From: Ruminococcus sp. FC2018
GTDB lineage: Bacteria; Bacillota; Clostridia; Oscillospirales; Ruminococcaceae
Reading direction: 5' to 3'
NCBI RefSeq assembly: GCF_000621805.1
Contig: NZ_JHXH01000013.1
Span: 1 to 64,000 of the forward strand
Length of the DNA: 64,000 bases
Made by a program: the position numbers and the translations under genes. Shown here piece by piece: positions 53,798-62,825 of this stretch. Within the stretch, counting starts at the first letter, position 1. Each line of letters opens with the position of its first letter. Under the pieces are notes generated by a model. It had not been told where the DNA came from, made no database searches, and worked only from the letters and a program-made list of their open reading frames with translations.

Positions 53798-56074
53798 ATG
53801 AGCAAACGTTTTACCGTAGGACTTGTTATAGCTAATATCGCCTTTGACCAGTTCAGCAAAGAAATAGCCAAAGGTGCCATGGCTGCCGCAGAGCAGATGG
53901 ATGTGAATCTTGCTATAATCCCTATGAAGTATATTGGCAGAGATGTTGCGCCGGAAAGTGCCGACGAAAAGTATGATTATATGTTCAATACTCTGCTTAA
54001 CCATGTATCCAACCGCAGCCTTGATTATATAATCATAACCACAGGCGAGATAGCTTATTCCATGACCAAACAGGATATGCAGAGCCTTATGAAAAGCATC
54101 GGCAAAACACCTGTGCTTTCCATTGCTGCCGAGGTGGAGGGCTACGAGAGCCTTATCTTTGACAATACGACCGGTGTTAAGGAAGCTGTAAGGTATCTTA
54201 TAAAATCCGGAAGAAAGCATATCGGACTTATGAAGGGCGAGCCTTATAACTACGACTGCATCGAGCGTAATGCGGCGTATAAGGAAGCCATTGAAGAGGG
54301 CGGATTGGAGTACAACGAGAAGCTTACCATATACAACGATATGTCCTCCTTCTGCCATGAGCAGGTGGAAAAGCTCCTTGCGGACAACCCGGAAATGGAC
54401 GCTATCGTCTGCTGCAACGATACCACCGCAGCCACCGTTTATGAGGTCCTTGAAAGGCATAATATCACCGTAGGCGACCAGATCGCAGTGGTGGGCTTTG
54501 ACGACCTGCCTATCGCTCAGCAGCTCAACCCGCCCCTTGCATCTGTAAGCGCAGATGCGGAAGGGCTTGCCTATTCCGCCGTTGCCAGAGCGGTGGACTA
54601 CCTTAACGGGAACACCGACTTTGTGGAGCATGAAAGAGTAGCTACCAAGTTCGTTCTGAGAGAATCCTGTTTCCGTAAGGCGGAGTATCCCGATTACAGC
54701 GGTATTTTTGACCTCAGCAGCCGGGAATGTGCCCGGGAGATAATGAAGATAGCCTACGACGATCTTGCTTCGGAGGACAGATATAAAAAGACGCTTAAAG
54801 CCTGCGAGCGGTTCCTGGATATGGCAGACAATGTGTTTCTCACCCGGCAGGGGGATAAGAACAAAAAGAGCGTTGACGACTTCATCGTTCTTATCAACAG
54901 GCTTTTCAGAGGCAGAGAGGGCTTTTATGCTTTCAATATAAATAAGTTCCTTGCAGTGGTGGATACGGGTATGAAGTATCTGGTGCAGCGGCTCCCCGAC
55001 AGGCTCAGCGACATAATCACTGTCTTTACCCACCTGAACCAGATGATAGCTTACAGCATAGAGCTGCACCGCACCTATGACAACAACCGCAGTTTCGATG
55101 TAAGCCACAGATCAAATATCATCACCCGTGACGTTCTTATGTTCGCCACCGAGGATATGGAAAATGCCTGCGGCTCAATGCTTCGCCAGCTCCATTTGCT
55201 CAACATAAAGACCGGGTATCTCTATCTTCTGGAGAAGCCTATTGTCTGCAACAGCAGAAACGACCTGCCTGATGTGCTCAGCTGGAACCTTGAAGCGTAC
55301 AACGAGGACCGCCGTGTGTTTATCGTCCCCCGCAACAGACAGGAAATACGGGCGAGGGATCTTTTCAGACATGAGTATCTGCCCTCTGACAGACGCTGGA
55401 CCATGCTTGTCACCGTGCTTTATTCCAACAACGTGCAGTATGGACTGGCAATGTTTGAAATGCCATACGACTATTTCAACTATCTTGAGTATCTCACATA
55501 TCAGCTAAGCGCAGCGGTGAAGATACAGGAGCTTATCAAAACACAGAACGAGACCCTTATCCAGCTCAATAAAATAAATATTGCACTGCATAATATGTCC
55601 AGCCTTGACCAGCTTACAGGTACCCTTAACCGCAGAGGCTTTTACAGCGAGGCTTCAAAGCAGTTTGAGCAGATGACCGATCGGCTCATTGTGGTGTTTG
55701 TTGACCTGGACGGGCTGAAGATGATAAACGATAACTTCGGACACTCCGAAGGCGATATCGCTATAAAAGCCGTTGCCGACTGCCTGCGTGAGGTCATCGG
55801 CGATGTGGGCATAGTGGGCAGAGTAGGCGGCGACGAGTTCGTTGCAATGATGCCGTCGGTGTTTGATAATATGACCCAATACGTCAAATCCAAGTGCAGC
55901 GAGGTCATGGACCAGCTTAACGAAAGGCTGAAAAGACCGTATAAAATAGCCATGTCAATGGGTATCTTCGAGTGCAAGGCAAGTGAATACAAGAGCATTG
56001 CCGAGATAATCGACAAGGCAGACTATCTGCTGTATGTCCAGAAGCGTGAGAAGAAAAAGCTGATAGACGGATAA
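53798..56074 (+). CDS. LacI-type periplasmic-binding domain fused to a GGDEF diguanylate cyclase
   Basis: 758 residues. Residues about 5-290 match a sugar-binding, LacI/peripla_BP_3 fold (FTVGLVIANIAFDQFSKEIAKG, IVCCNDTTAATVYEVL, VVGFDDLPIAQQLNPPLASV) but with neither the DNA-binding helix nor a signal peptide, so the sensor is cytosolic. A long helical/GAF-like middle follows, then a coiled linker and a C-terminal GGDEF domain with RVGGDEF at 675-681; the neighbouring metal Asp is in VFVDLDGLKMINDNFGH. The R-x-x-D inhibition site is absent. It should make c-di-GMP in response to an unknown cytoplasmic ligand. GAAAGGAG is eight bases from the ATG. Confidence 0.9.
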   Translation: MSKRFTVGLVIANIAFDQFSKEIAKGAMAAAEQMDVNLAIIPMKYIGRDVAPESADEKYDYMFNTLLNHVSNRSLDYIIITTGEIAYSMTKQDMQSLMKSIGKTPVLSIAAEVEGYESLIFDNTTGVKEAVRYLIKSGRKHIGLMKGEPYNYDCIERNAAYKEAIEEGGLEYNEKLTIYNDMSSFCHEQVEKLLADNPEMDAIVCCNDTTAATVYEVLERHNITVGDQIAVVGFDDLPIAQQLNPPLASVSADAEGLAYSAVARAVDYLNGNTDFVEHERVATKFVLRESCFRKAEYPDYSGIFDLSSRECAREIMKIAYDDLASEDRYKKTLKACERFLDMADNVFLTRQGDKNKKSVDDFIVLINRLFRGREGFYAFNINKFLAVVDTGMKYLVQRLPDRLSDIITVFTHLNQMIAYSIELHRTYDNNRSFDVSHRSNIITRDVLMFATEDMENACGSMLRQLHLLNIKTGYLYLLEKPIVCNSRNDLPDVLSWNLEAYNEDRRVFIVPRNRQEIRARDLFRHEYLPSDRRWTMLVTVLYSNNVQYGLAMFEMPYDYFNYLEYLTYQLSAAVKIQELIKTQNETLIQLNKINIALHNMSSLDQLTGTLNRRGFYSEASKQFEQMTDRLIVVFVDLDGLKMINDNFGHSEGDIAIKAVADCLREVIGDVGIVGRVGGDEFVAMMPSVFDNMTQYVKSKCSEVMDQLNERLKRPYKIAMSMGIFECKASEYKSIAEIIDKADYLLYVQKREKKKLIDG

Positions 56075-56080
56075 AAAATC

Positions 56081-56115
56081 GGGAGAGAGCTTTTAAAGAA
56101 GCTTTCTCCCTTTTT
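56081..56115 (+). terminator. Terminator of the sensor-GGDEF gene
   Basis: GGGAGAgAGCTT/AAGCTtTCTCCC stem with TTTTTG. It may also serve the convergent HAD gene. Confidence 0.85.
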
Positions 56116-56135
56116 GTTGCTGTGCGGATATCGAA

Positions 56136-56780
56136 TTATAGCTCCGTAAAGCTTTCAAAGCATCTGTGGGCAGCGGAAATTATCTTTTCACGGTCTGCTG
56201 TGTAAAGAGGATTTAGCCTTGCAAAAACCGTAAAGCCGCCTGCTTTTGCTCCGTTGACTCCCTCGATTATGTCCTCAAATACTGCGCAGTCTTTCCGGGA
56301 AAGACCAAGACCCTTTGCGGCAAAAAGATAGATGTCCGGATAACCCTTTCCCCTTTCCACCTGTTCGGTGGTGGCAAAAAAGTCAAAGCAGTCAAATATC
56401 CCGTGACGCTTCAGAACAGGCTCAAAAAGCTCCCTTGAAGAAGCCGTGGCAAGTGCCAGCTTTACTCCCCGTGAGTGGAGCTTTCTTACAAATTCCGGTG
56501 CGCCCTTTACAGCTTCTATGTCGTTGGCGTAGTGCCATATCGCCATATCACGCCATTCGTTTCGTATCTCCTCAAGGCTCTCCTTCAGCCCGAAACGCTC
56601 CTTGGTGTAAATTGCAGCCTGGCGGAAATCCATTGCGGATACCGCCTTGGTGTAGTCGGCAGGCACTTCAAACCCACGCTTGCCAAGAAAGTCTATGTCT
56701 ATCTGTGACCATACCCAGTGGGAATCCACAAGGGTCCCGTCAAGGTCAAAAATGACCCCTTTGAAATGTGTAATGTCCAT
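56136..56780 (-). CDS. HAD-family phosphatase (beta-phosphoglucomutase-like)
   Basis: 214 residues; the nucleophile motif is VIFDLDGTLVDSHWVW, motif II KLALATASSRELFEPVL, and motif III KDCAVFEDIIEGVNGAKAGG. An all-alpha cap lies between about 15 and 80. The substrate is probably a sugar phosphate but cannot be fixed. Confidence 0.9.
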   Translation of the reverse strand: MDITHFKGVIFDLDGTLVDSHWVWSQIDIDFLGKRGFEVPADYTKAVSAMDFRQAAIYTKERFGLKESLEEIRNEWRDMAIWHYANDIEAVKGAPEFVRKLHSRGVKLALATASSRELFEPVLKRHGIFDCFDFFATTEQVERGKGYPDIYLFAAKGLGLSRKDCAVFEDIIEGVNGAKAGGFTVFARLNPLYTADREKIISAAHRCFESFTEL

Positions 56781-56800
56781 AATTCTCCTTGATGTTGTTT

Positions 56801-57184
56801 TTATTCAAACCAGGGGTAGCTGACGGTGGTCATACCTCCCTTAACGGTCATGCTGAGATAGTAGGTCTCTATGCCGTTTATAAACGGACCGCCCTGCAAA
56901 AGTACCTCGTTGGAAAGGCTGCCGGTGGAGGTGCAGGCAAAGACGGTGTATGTATCGTCACTCAGGTCAAGCACCTTCTGTTCGCCGCTTTTTATCCGCA
57001 CTCCGTTTGCCTCAAGCACCCTGACATCTATCCTGTCCACCGGCTGTCCCATGATATCGTGGGAGGTGATGTCGCCCAAAAGTCCAAACTGGTTCATAAA
57101 CATCTGCTTTGAGCCGGGGATTATCCAAAAGGGCATCAGCGCAGAGGAAAGCTTTTTCTTTCGTGTAACGATTATCCTTTTCAT
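56801..57184 (-). CDS. Unknown protein coupled to a C-GCAxxG-C-C protein
   Basis: 127 residues, beta-rich, starting with a basic segment (KRIIVTRKKKLSSALMPFW) and lacking a signal peptide. The start overlaps the stop of the upstream redox gene by four bases (coupled translation). I do not recognise a family. Confidence 0.7.
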   Translation of the reverse strand: MKRIIVTRKKKLSSALMPFWIIPGSKQMFMNQFGLLGDITSHDIMGQPVDRIDVRVLEANGVRIKSGEQKVLDLSDDTYTVFACTSTGSLSNEVLLQGGPFINGIETYYLSMTVKGGMTTVSYPWFE

Positions 57185-57651
57185 TCCTGCACCTCCACAA
57201 ATTCACCCAGCAGCCCTGCGGAAAGCTCCACAAGCTCTCTGCACGGGCGTTTTTTGTAATACTCGCCGTTTCTCTGCGCAGGCTGTGGTGTGCTTGCCCC
57301 GGGCAGCCCCAGCAGCTCCCTGCACACTATGCTGTCAAAGCCGTTCTCCTCTTTGAACCGGGCAGCAAACGCCTGGATAAGCTTGTACATCTCACCCTTT
57401 GCCTGCTGGTCCGAGCCGTCGGTATATCCGAATTTTAAGCCCAGTATCATAACCGCACCGGACACCGAGCCGCATACCTCACGCAGCCTGCCCATACCGC
57501 CGCCGAAGCCGCAGGAGATGCGCATGGCTGTTTGCATATCAAGTCCCACATCTTCTGCCCATGCGGCAACTACCGCCTGTGAGCAGTTGTATCCTTTCAT
57601 AAAGTATTCCCCCGCAAGGCGTGCCTTGTTTTCATTGTACTTTTTCACCAT
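57181..57651 (-). CDS. C-GCAxxG-C-C family redox protein
   Basis: 156 residues. Conserved cysteine pattern of this family: FMKGYNCSQAV, SCGFGGGMGRLREVCGSVSG and a late VCREL. Members are small cytosolic proteins thought to bind metal or act in redox reactions, but their function is unknown. The predicted transcript start near 57680 excludes a longer N-terminus; GGGAGG lies five bases from the chosen ATG (an ATG one codon earlier and a GTG one codon later are alternatives). Divergent from reverse rubrerythrin. Confidence 0.88.
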   Translation of the reverse strand: MVKKYNENKARLAGEYFMKGYNCSQAVVAAWAEDVGLDMQTAMRISCGFGGGMGRLREVCGSVSGAVMILGLKFGYTDGSDQQAKGEMYKLIQAFAARFKEENGFDSIVCRELLGLPGASTPQPAQRNGEYYKKRPCRELVELSAGLLGEFVEVQE

Positions 57652-57685
57652 CATGTCCTCCCGTTTTGCCATTTCCGTTTTATAC

Positions 57686-57714
57686 AGTATATCATAACTT
57701 CCCCTGCTTTTCAA
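57686..57714 (-). promoter_or_regulatory. Promoter of the C-GCAxxG-C-C gene
   Basis: TTGAAA, 17-base spacer, TATACT on the minus strand. Confidence 0.8.
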
Positions 57715-57727
57715 GGAAATTTCCTTG
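57712..57727. promoter_or_regulatory. Perfect 16-bp palindrome at the -35 of the redox gene
   Basis: CAAGGAAA/TTTCCTTG overlaps the -35 hexamer of the C-GCAxxG-C-C promoter: an operator candidate. Confidence 0.5.
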
Positions 57728-57729
57728 TG

Positions 57730-57746
57730 TTGTGTAAATTATACAA
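57730..57746. promoter_or_regulatory. Rex/PerR-like imperfect palindrome
   Basis: TTGTGTAA-A-TTATACAA with one mismatch, between the divergent redox and rubrerythrin promoters. It recalls Rex (TTGTGAA...TTCACAA) or PerR (TTATAAT...ATTATAA) sites but matches neither exactly. Confidence 0.4.
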
Positions 57747-57798
57747 ATTTGGTGTAGTATTTTCTGCTTTATTGTGTCTGCCATTTGTTCAAACACTG

Positions 57799-57827
57799 TT
57801 GACAAAAAGGTGAAATTCAAGTATAAT
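57799..57827 (+). promoter_or_regulatory. Promoter of reverse rubrerythrin
   Basis: TTGACA, 17-base spacer, TATAAT: full consensus, in line with high expression. Confidence 0.9.
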
Positions 57828-57885
57828 ATTCTTGTGCAAAAAGACAGGTTTTTTCACACAAAACAGCTATGGGAGGTAAATAATT

Positions 57886-58431
57886 ATGTCAAAATTCGTA
57901 TGTTCGGTATGTGGTTACATCTATGAAGGCGAGCAGCCGCCGGAGAAGTGCCCACAGTGCGGCGTTCCGGGATCAAAGTTCAACAAGGTAGAGGACGAGA
58001 AGATAATGTGGGCTGACGAGCACAAGCTCGGCTCTGCACAGGGACTTGACGAGGAGATCGTTCAGGGTCTGAGAGATAATTTCAATGGCGAGTGCTCCGA
58101 GGTGGGTATGTATCTTGCAATGGCAAGAGTAGCTTACAGAGAGGGCTACCCCGAGGTTGGAATGTACTATGAAAAGGCTGCCTTTGAGGAGGCTGAGCAC
58201 GCTGCTAAGTTTGCAGAGCTGCTGGGCGAGGTAGTTACACCGTCCACAAAGAAGAACCTTGAGCTGAGATATATGGCTGAGAACGGCGCTTGCGAGGGCA
58301 AGATGAAGATCGCTAAAAAGGCTAAGGAGCTTGGCTACGACGCTATCCATGACACAGTTCACGAGATGGCTAAGGACGAGGCAAGACACGGCTGCGCTTT
58401 CAAGGGTCTGCTGGACAGATATTTCAAATAA
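57886..58431 (+). CDS. Reverse rubrerythrin
   Basis: Non-haem diiron peroxidase that detoxifies H2O2 in anaerobes. 181 residues with the domains in reverse order: N-terminal rubredoxin ([10 protein letters not shown]...[11 protein letters not shown]), then a ferritin-like four-helix bundle with ExxH ligands ([50 protein letters not shown]). GGGAGG precedes the ATG. Confidence 0.95.
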   Translation: MSKFVCSVCGYIYEGEQPPEKCPQCGVPGSKFNKVEDEKIMWADEHKLGSAQGLDEEIVQGLRDNFNGECSEVGMYLAMARVAYREGYPEVGMYYEKAAFEEAEHAAKFAELLGEVVTPSTKKNLELRYMAENGACEGKMKIAKKAKELGYDAIHDTVHEMAKDEARHGCAFKGLLDRYFK

Positions 58432-58450
58432 CAGATCGGTAAGGTTGTTT

Positions 58451-58484
58451 GGGGGACAGTCCTTTTGGATAAGGGTTGTCCCCC
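58451..58484 (+). terminator. Hairpin after reverse rubrerythrin
   Basis: GGGGGACA/TGTCCCCC, 8-bp stem, 20 bases past the stop; no T-run follows, so an attenuator or mRNA-stabilising role is as likely as termination. Confidence 0.4.
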
Positions 58485-58557
58485 GAGCTATATGGTTTTG
58501 GCGGCTGATAAAGTCAGCTTTGGCTTTATGAAAATATGATTTCAGGGGAGGATAAAC

Positions 58558-60279
58558 ATGGGCAGCAAGGGCATAAGCATTCTTTTTCCCGATGGTAATG
58601 CGAAATTTACCCGGATGACGGACAGCGCATTTCACGACCTGGGACTTGACAGCATCTGCAAGGAGCTGACAAGCGATGCAAAGGAGCGCAAATACATCAC
58701 CGGGGTAATTTCAAATATGACCGCAGATGCCGATACCGCACGTTTCAGACAGGAGGTTTTTGCGGATATCCTCGATCTTTCGCAGCTGCGTAAAAAGATA
58801 ACAGAGTTGTTTGAAAGACTTGAATTTATGAAAAGCTTTGGTTCGCTGGCAAAAAAAACAGAGGAAAAGCTGGGGATATGGTATCTGCTGCACCGGCTCG
58901 ACGAGCTGGATGACTACATAAAATGCGTTGAGGCGATGAGGGAGTGTCTGAGTGATGAGAGGATAAGATCACGGGGACTTATCCGTTTTCGTGAGCATAT
59001 CAACGGCATTTACGAGGATTCCTGCTTTGCCCAGATGCGAAAGGATATAAGCGAGCTTAAGCTCAAGGCATCCGAGATTCGCAGCGTGACCATCGGCGTG
59101 AATGTCAATGACCGCTTTGAAGCAACGAGCATGGGGCTTATCTCGGTCAACAGCAAGCCGTTTAAAAAATCGGGTATAGTCAGCAATTTTGCTGATGCGC
59201 TGTCATCAAAAGGCGGCATAAAAGACGACAATGAATGGAACGGCGAGATGCGCTATCACGAGATTGACCGTTCGCAAAGCGGCACACCCGGGGCGATCTT
59301 TCAAAAGGGTATGGGCTTTCTTGCAATGCAGACAACGGGAGCATTTGTTGACGCAAAGGTGCGCCAGACTATCGTGAATATGCCTGATGACGACGGGATG
59401 AACAACTCCACTTTCTATTTTGAAAAGGTGATGAACAAGATGCTTGACACGCTGGTAAAGCGGTTGAGCGACACGCTTTCAAAGTACGTTGATGTTGCGG
59501 TGATAAACATTTCACGGCTTATTCCGGAGTTCACATACTACATCAGATTTGCAGAGTTTATCGAAAAATACAGTGAGGCAGGGTTTGCTTTCTGTCCGGC
59601 AAAGGCTGTAAGCGGCAGCGAGTGCTCAATGAATGCCCGGAGCTTTTACAATCTGCGCCTTGCGCTGTCGGTGGAAAATGCCGGGGATATCGTTTTCAAT
59701 GACCTGAAATTTGACAGCGAGCACACTGTGTACATTCTGACGGGTGCCAACCGGGGAGGAAAGACCACTGTGACCCAGGCGGTGGGCTTGCTTTTTGCTC
59801 TGGCACAGGGCGGTATCAATGTGGCAGCCAAGTCGTTTGAATATGTGCCTGTGGACTGTATTTACACACATTTTCCTGCGGACGAGGACAAGACTATCGA
59901 CCTTGGAAGGCTGGGTGAGGAGTGCGTGCGTTTCAAGCAGCTCTATGCAGACTGTACAGCGGACAGCTTGCTGCTTTTAAACGAGTCGTTCTCGACGACG
60001 TCTTTTGAAGAGGGATATTTTATCGCTCGTGACTCTGTGCGTGCAATTCTCAAAAAGCGGGTCCGCACGATCTACAACACGCATATGCACAAGCTCGCTG
60101 CTGATGTTGAGGAGATGAATGAGCAGACCGGCGGCGCAAAAGCCTCGTCGCTGGTTGTGAAAAGTGACGGCGGCAAACGCTCGTTCAAGGTGGAGGTCGC
60201 TGCGCCTGAGGGTATGTCGTACGCAAGAGATATTGCGCAGAAGTATGGCGTAACCTACGAAATGCTGACGAGCGGGTAA
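58558..60279 (+). CDS. MutS-like ABC-fold ATPase with altered Walker B
   Basis: 573 residues: core helical domain (about 1-370) and a C-terminal MutS ATPase with Walker A LTGANRGGKTTVTQAVG, then LGEECVRFKQLYAD and LLLLNESFSTTSFEEG. In MutS the Walker B is LLDE; here it is LLNE, with Asn replacing the metal-contacting Asp. No mismatch-recognition or Smr domain. GGGGAGG lies before the ATG. Similar stand-alone proteins are annotated as mismatch-repair-like but their job is unknown. Confidence 0.85.
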   Translation: MGSKGISILFPDGNAKFTRMTDSAFHDLGLDSICKELTSDAKERKYITGVISNMTADADTARFRQEVFADILDLSQLRKKITELFERLEFMKSFGSLAKKTEEKLGIWYLLHRLDELDDYIKCVEAMRECLSDERIRSRGLIRFREHINGIYEDSCFAQMRKDISELKLKASEIRSVTIGVNVNDRFEATSMGLISVNSKPFKKSGIVSNFADALSSKGGIKDDNEWNGEMRYHEIDRSQSGTPGAIFQKGMGFLAMQTTGAFVDAKVRQTIVNMPDDDGMNNSTFYFEKVMNKMLDTLVKRLSDTLSKYVDVAVINISRLIPEFTYYIRFAEFIEKYSEAGFAFCPAKAVSGSECSMNARSFYNLRLALSVENAGDIVFNDLKFDSEHTVYILTGANRGGKTTVTQAVGLLFALAQGGINVAAKSFEYVPVDCIYTHFPADEDKTIDLGRLGEECVRFKQLYADCTADSLLLLNESFSTTSFEEGYFIARDSVRAILKKRVRTIYNTHMHKLAADVEEMNEQTGGAKASSLVVKSDGGKRSFKVEVAAPEGMSYARDIAQKYGVTYEMLTSG

Positions 60280-60337
60280 GCGATATGAGGAGATATGCTT
60301 TTCAATAAACACCCACTTAAAACATATCCGATATATA

Positions 60338-60380
60338 ATAAAAATACCCAGGAACGTATGATCGCTCTTGGGTATTTTTG
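60338..60380. terminator. Bidirectional terminator
   Basis: AAAAATACCCA/TGGGTATTTTT arms with a bulged, GC-containing inner stem, between the convergent MutS-like and antiporter genes. Confidence 0.9.
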
Positions 60381-60382
60381 TT

Positions 60383-61363
60383 TTAGTTTGAAAGTATCAG
60401 GAACGCTGCGTAGCAGCCCAGTATCGACAGACCGCACAGCCGGTAAAACAGCTTCAGCCCTGCGTTTTCGGCATCCTTTTTGCCTTTTTTCATCAGCAGT
60501 ACAGCTCCCACTGCCGCTGTGGAAACAAGCCCGAAGATGTTGAGATATGAGCTTGACTTGTCGTTGGAGATATACACCGAGCCGCCTCTGTAAAGGAAAT
60601 CCGCAATAGAAATAATGCAGAAGTTGAACACTCCGCTGCCCATTACGTTTCCTGCGCAGGCGTTGAAATTGCCTTTACGGATAAGTGCAATAGAAGATGT
60701 AAGCTCAGGCAGCGAGGTGGCTACGCCCAGGAACAGCGCACCGCCCACCGTCTTGCCCAGGTTGAACTCCTCGGTAAGGTGGTCTGTGGCAATGGTAATG
60801 AAAATCGACGCTGTTACCAGCAGCACTGCCATTATGATAAATCTGATGATTATCTGTTTCAAAGTCAGGTCGCTTGTGTCCTCGCCCTCGCTCTCGGCGC
60901 TGTCGCCTGCCATGAACTTGATAGAGCAGGCGTAAAGCACCAGCAGGATTATGGAGTAAACGCTTATCCCTGCGAACTCAAAGTCCTTTTTGAACACCAC
61001 CGGGAGCGTCATTATCGCAAACATAATAAAAGTTATAACAGTGGTCTTGAAGTGGCTGTTTCCGATAGTCGATTTGCAAAGGCTCTTTGCGGCGATAAGT
61101 GCTGCACCGCCGAAGATGCACATATTGAACAGGTTGCTGCCCAGGATATTACCTATTACAAGGTCGGGCTGCTTAACGAAAAGCACCGCCGAGATAGAGG
61201 TGAAAAGCTCCGGCAGACTGGTGACTGCGGCAAGGATAACACCGCCTATAAAAGCGCCCGACAGGTCGGTTTTCTTGTCGATAAGGTCAACATAATTTGC
61301 CAGCTTGATCGAGAAAAATACCACGCATACTGCCAGCGCCGCATAAATACCTACCCACATCAT
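60383..61363 (-). CDS. Ca2+/cation antiporter (NCX/YrbG-like)
   Basis: 326 residues, about ten helices in two inverted halves. The alpha-repeat motifs are GAFIGGVILAAVTSLPELFTS and, in the second half, GALFLGVATSLPELTSSIAL. Between them lies an acidic loop (GDSAESEGEDTSD). Exchange of Ca2+ for Na+ or H+ is inferred from the family. AAAGGA precedes two adjacent ATGs. Confidence 0.9.
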   Translation of the reverse strand: MMWVGIYAALAVCVVFFSIKLANYVDLIDKKTDLSGAFIGGVILAAVTSLPELFTSISAVLFVKQPDLVIGNILGSNLFNMCIFGGAALIAAKSLCKSTIGNSHFKTTVITFIMFAIMTLPVVFKKDFEFAGISVYSIILLVLYACSIKFMAGDSAESEGEDTSDLTLKQIIIRFIIMAVLLVTASIFITIATDHLTEEFNLGKTVGGALFLGVATSLPELTSSIALIRKGNFNACAGNVMGSGVFNFCIISIADFLYRGGSVYISNDKSSSYLNIFGLVSTAAVGAVLLMKKGKKDAENAGLKLFYRLCGLSILGCYAAFLILSN

Positions 61364-61383
61364 ATCTGTTCATCTGTCCTTTC

Positions 61384-62598
61384 TTATTGATGATATGTAT
61401 TCAAAAAGTCCTTCATCTGCTCCATTGCGTAAGTCAGCTGATCGCAGTTTGGCAGGTATACGATGCGGAAGTGATCGGGCTGTTCCCAATGGAATCCGCC
61501 GCCGTGGGTGAGAAGTATCTTCTTCTCTTTGAGAAAATCAAGAACGAATTGTTCGTCGTCTTTCATGCCGAACTTTTCCTTGTCAAGTCTGGGGAAAATG
61601 TAAAATGCTGCACGGGGTCTTACAGCGGTAAGTCCGTCAATGCCGTCGATGAGCTTGCAGATAAGCTCTCTTTGCTCGTAAATACGTCCTCCCGGAAGGA
61701 GCATCTCGTCGGGCTTGTCAAAGTCTCTGAGAGCATATTCGATAACATACTGGCTCTGAACGTTTGAACAAAGGCGCATGGATGAAAGCATATTTATGCC
61801 TTCCATGTAGCCCTTTGCCCTGTTAAGATCACCGCTGATCACCATCCAGCCGGAGCGGAAGCCTGCGATCTTGTGGGACTTGGAAAGACCGTTGAAGGTA
61901 ATGCAGAAAAGATCCTGGGCAAGTGATGCAATGGAGGTGTGCTTTATGCCGTCCATACAAAGGCGGTCGTAGATCTCGTCGGCAAATATGATAAGCTCGT
62001 GCTCACGAGCCAGATCCACTATCTGCTGAAGTATCTCCATGGGATACACCGCACCTGTGGGGTTGTTGGGGTTGATGACCACAACAGCCTTGGTCTTGTC
62101 GGTTATCTTGGAGCGCATATCCTCGATGTCGGGGTACCAGTCCGATGCCTCGTCGCAGATGTAATGCACAGCGTTTCCTCCCGACAGCGTTACGGAGGCA
62201 GTCCACAGCGGATAGTCCGGCGCAGGCACCAGTACCTCGTCACCGTTGTCCAGAAGCGCTTGCATCGACATGGTTATAAGCTCGGAAACGCCGTTTCCGG
62301 TATAGATATTATCTATGCTCTGCGCCACAACTCCCTTGGTGGCATGGTAGGCTTTTATAGCCTCACGTGCTCTTGCTATGCCGTGGGAGTCGGAGTAGCC
62401 CTGAGCGTCACGCAGGTGGGCACTCATCTCATCGATAATATAATCGGGCGCATTGAAATCAAAGGGGGCGGGATTGCCGATGTTGAGCTTGATGATGCTT
62501 TCGCCCTGTGCGATCATTCGGTTAGCCTCGTCCATAACAGGACCTCTGATGTCGTAGCACACGTTGTTTAGCTTGGTGGATTTTGCGAATGTTCTCAT
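61384..62598 (-). CDS. alaA: Aminotransferase class I (alanine-transaminase AlaA-like)
   Basis: 404-residue fold-type I PLP enzyme, probably pyruvate/glutamate aminotransferase. Motifs: KLNIGNPAPFDFNAPDYI, VVINPNNPTGAVYPMEIL, IIFADEIYDRLCMDG and the PLP lysine in FNGLSKSHKIAGFRSGW, and the end HFRIVYLPNCDQL. I chose ATG with AGGGAAG eight bases ahead over a longer in-frame extension. Specificity is inferred. Confidence 0.9.
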   Translation of the reverse strand: MRTFAKSTKLNNVCYDIRGPVMDEANRMIAQGESIIKLNIGNPAPFDFNAPDYIIDEMSAHLRDAQGYSDSHGIARAREAIKAYHATKGVVAQSIDNIYTGNGVSELITMSMQALLDNGDEVLVPAPDYPLWTASVTLSGGNAVHYICDEASDWYPDIEDMRSKITDKTKAVVVINPNNPTGAVYPMEILQQIVDLAREHELIIFADEIYDRLCMDGIKHTSIASLAQDLFCITFNGLSKSHKIAGFRSGWMVISGDLNRAKGYMEGINMLSSMRLCSNVQSQYVIEYALRDFDKPDEMLLPGGRIYEQRELICKLIDGIDGLTAVRPRAAFYIFPRLDKEKFGMKDDEQFVLDFLKEKKILLTHGGGFHWEQPDHFRIVYLPNCDQLTYAMEQMKDFLNTYHQ

Positions 62599-62754
62599 GT
62601 TTACACTTCCCTGAATGAATAGTTTGCATTTATCCTGATACATTCTACCACACAGGTGGCGGACTGTCAACGGCATTTTTCACAAAGCACAGTCAAAAAA
62701 AACGCAAAAACTGCACTTTTTTTGGTAAAAGGCTTTATTTTTTATTTGAAATGT

Positions 62755-62777
62755 AGTATAATGATAATGGTATACTG
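62755..62777 (+). promoter_or_regulatory. Possible promoter region of zapA
   Basis: Two -10-like hexamers (TATAAT and TATACT) lie here within 25 bases, with a T-rich stretch upstream but no clear -35 at the right distance. The most that can be said is that transcription of zapA probably starts nearby. Confidence 0.35.
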
Positions 62778-62825
62778 TGTTTATATCTCAAAAAGCGGAA
62801 ATTATAAACGGAAGGAACGATAAGT

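Noticed and set aside
53714-55108. Long open frame on the minus strand opposite the sensor-GGDEF gene
   Set aside because: Follows from codon bias of the real gene; no ribosome site, no recognisable motif, and a promoter and domains support the plus strand.
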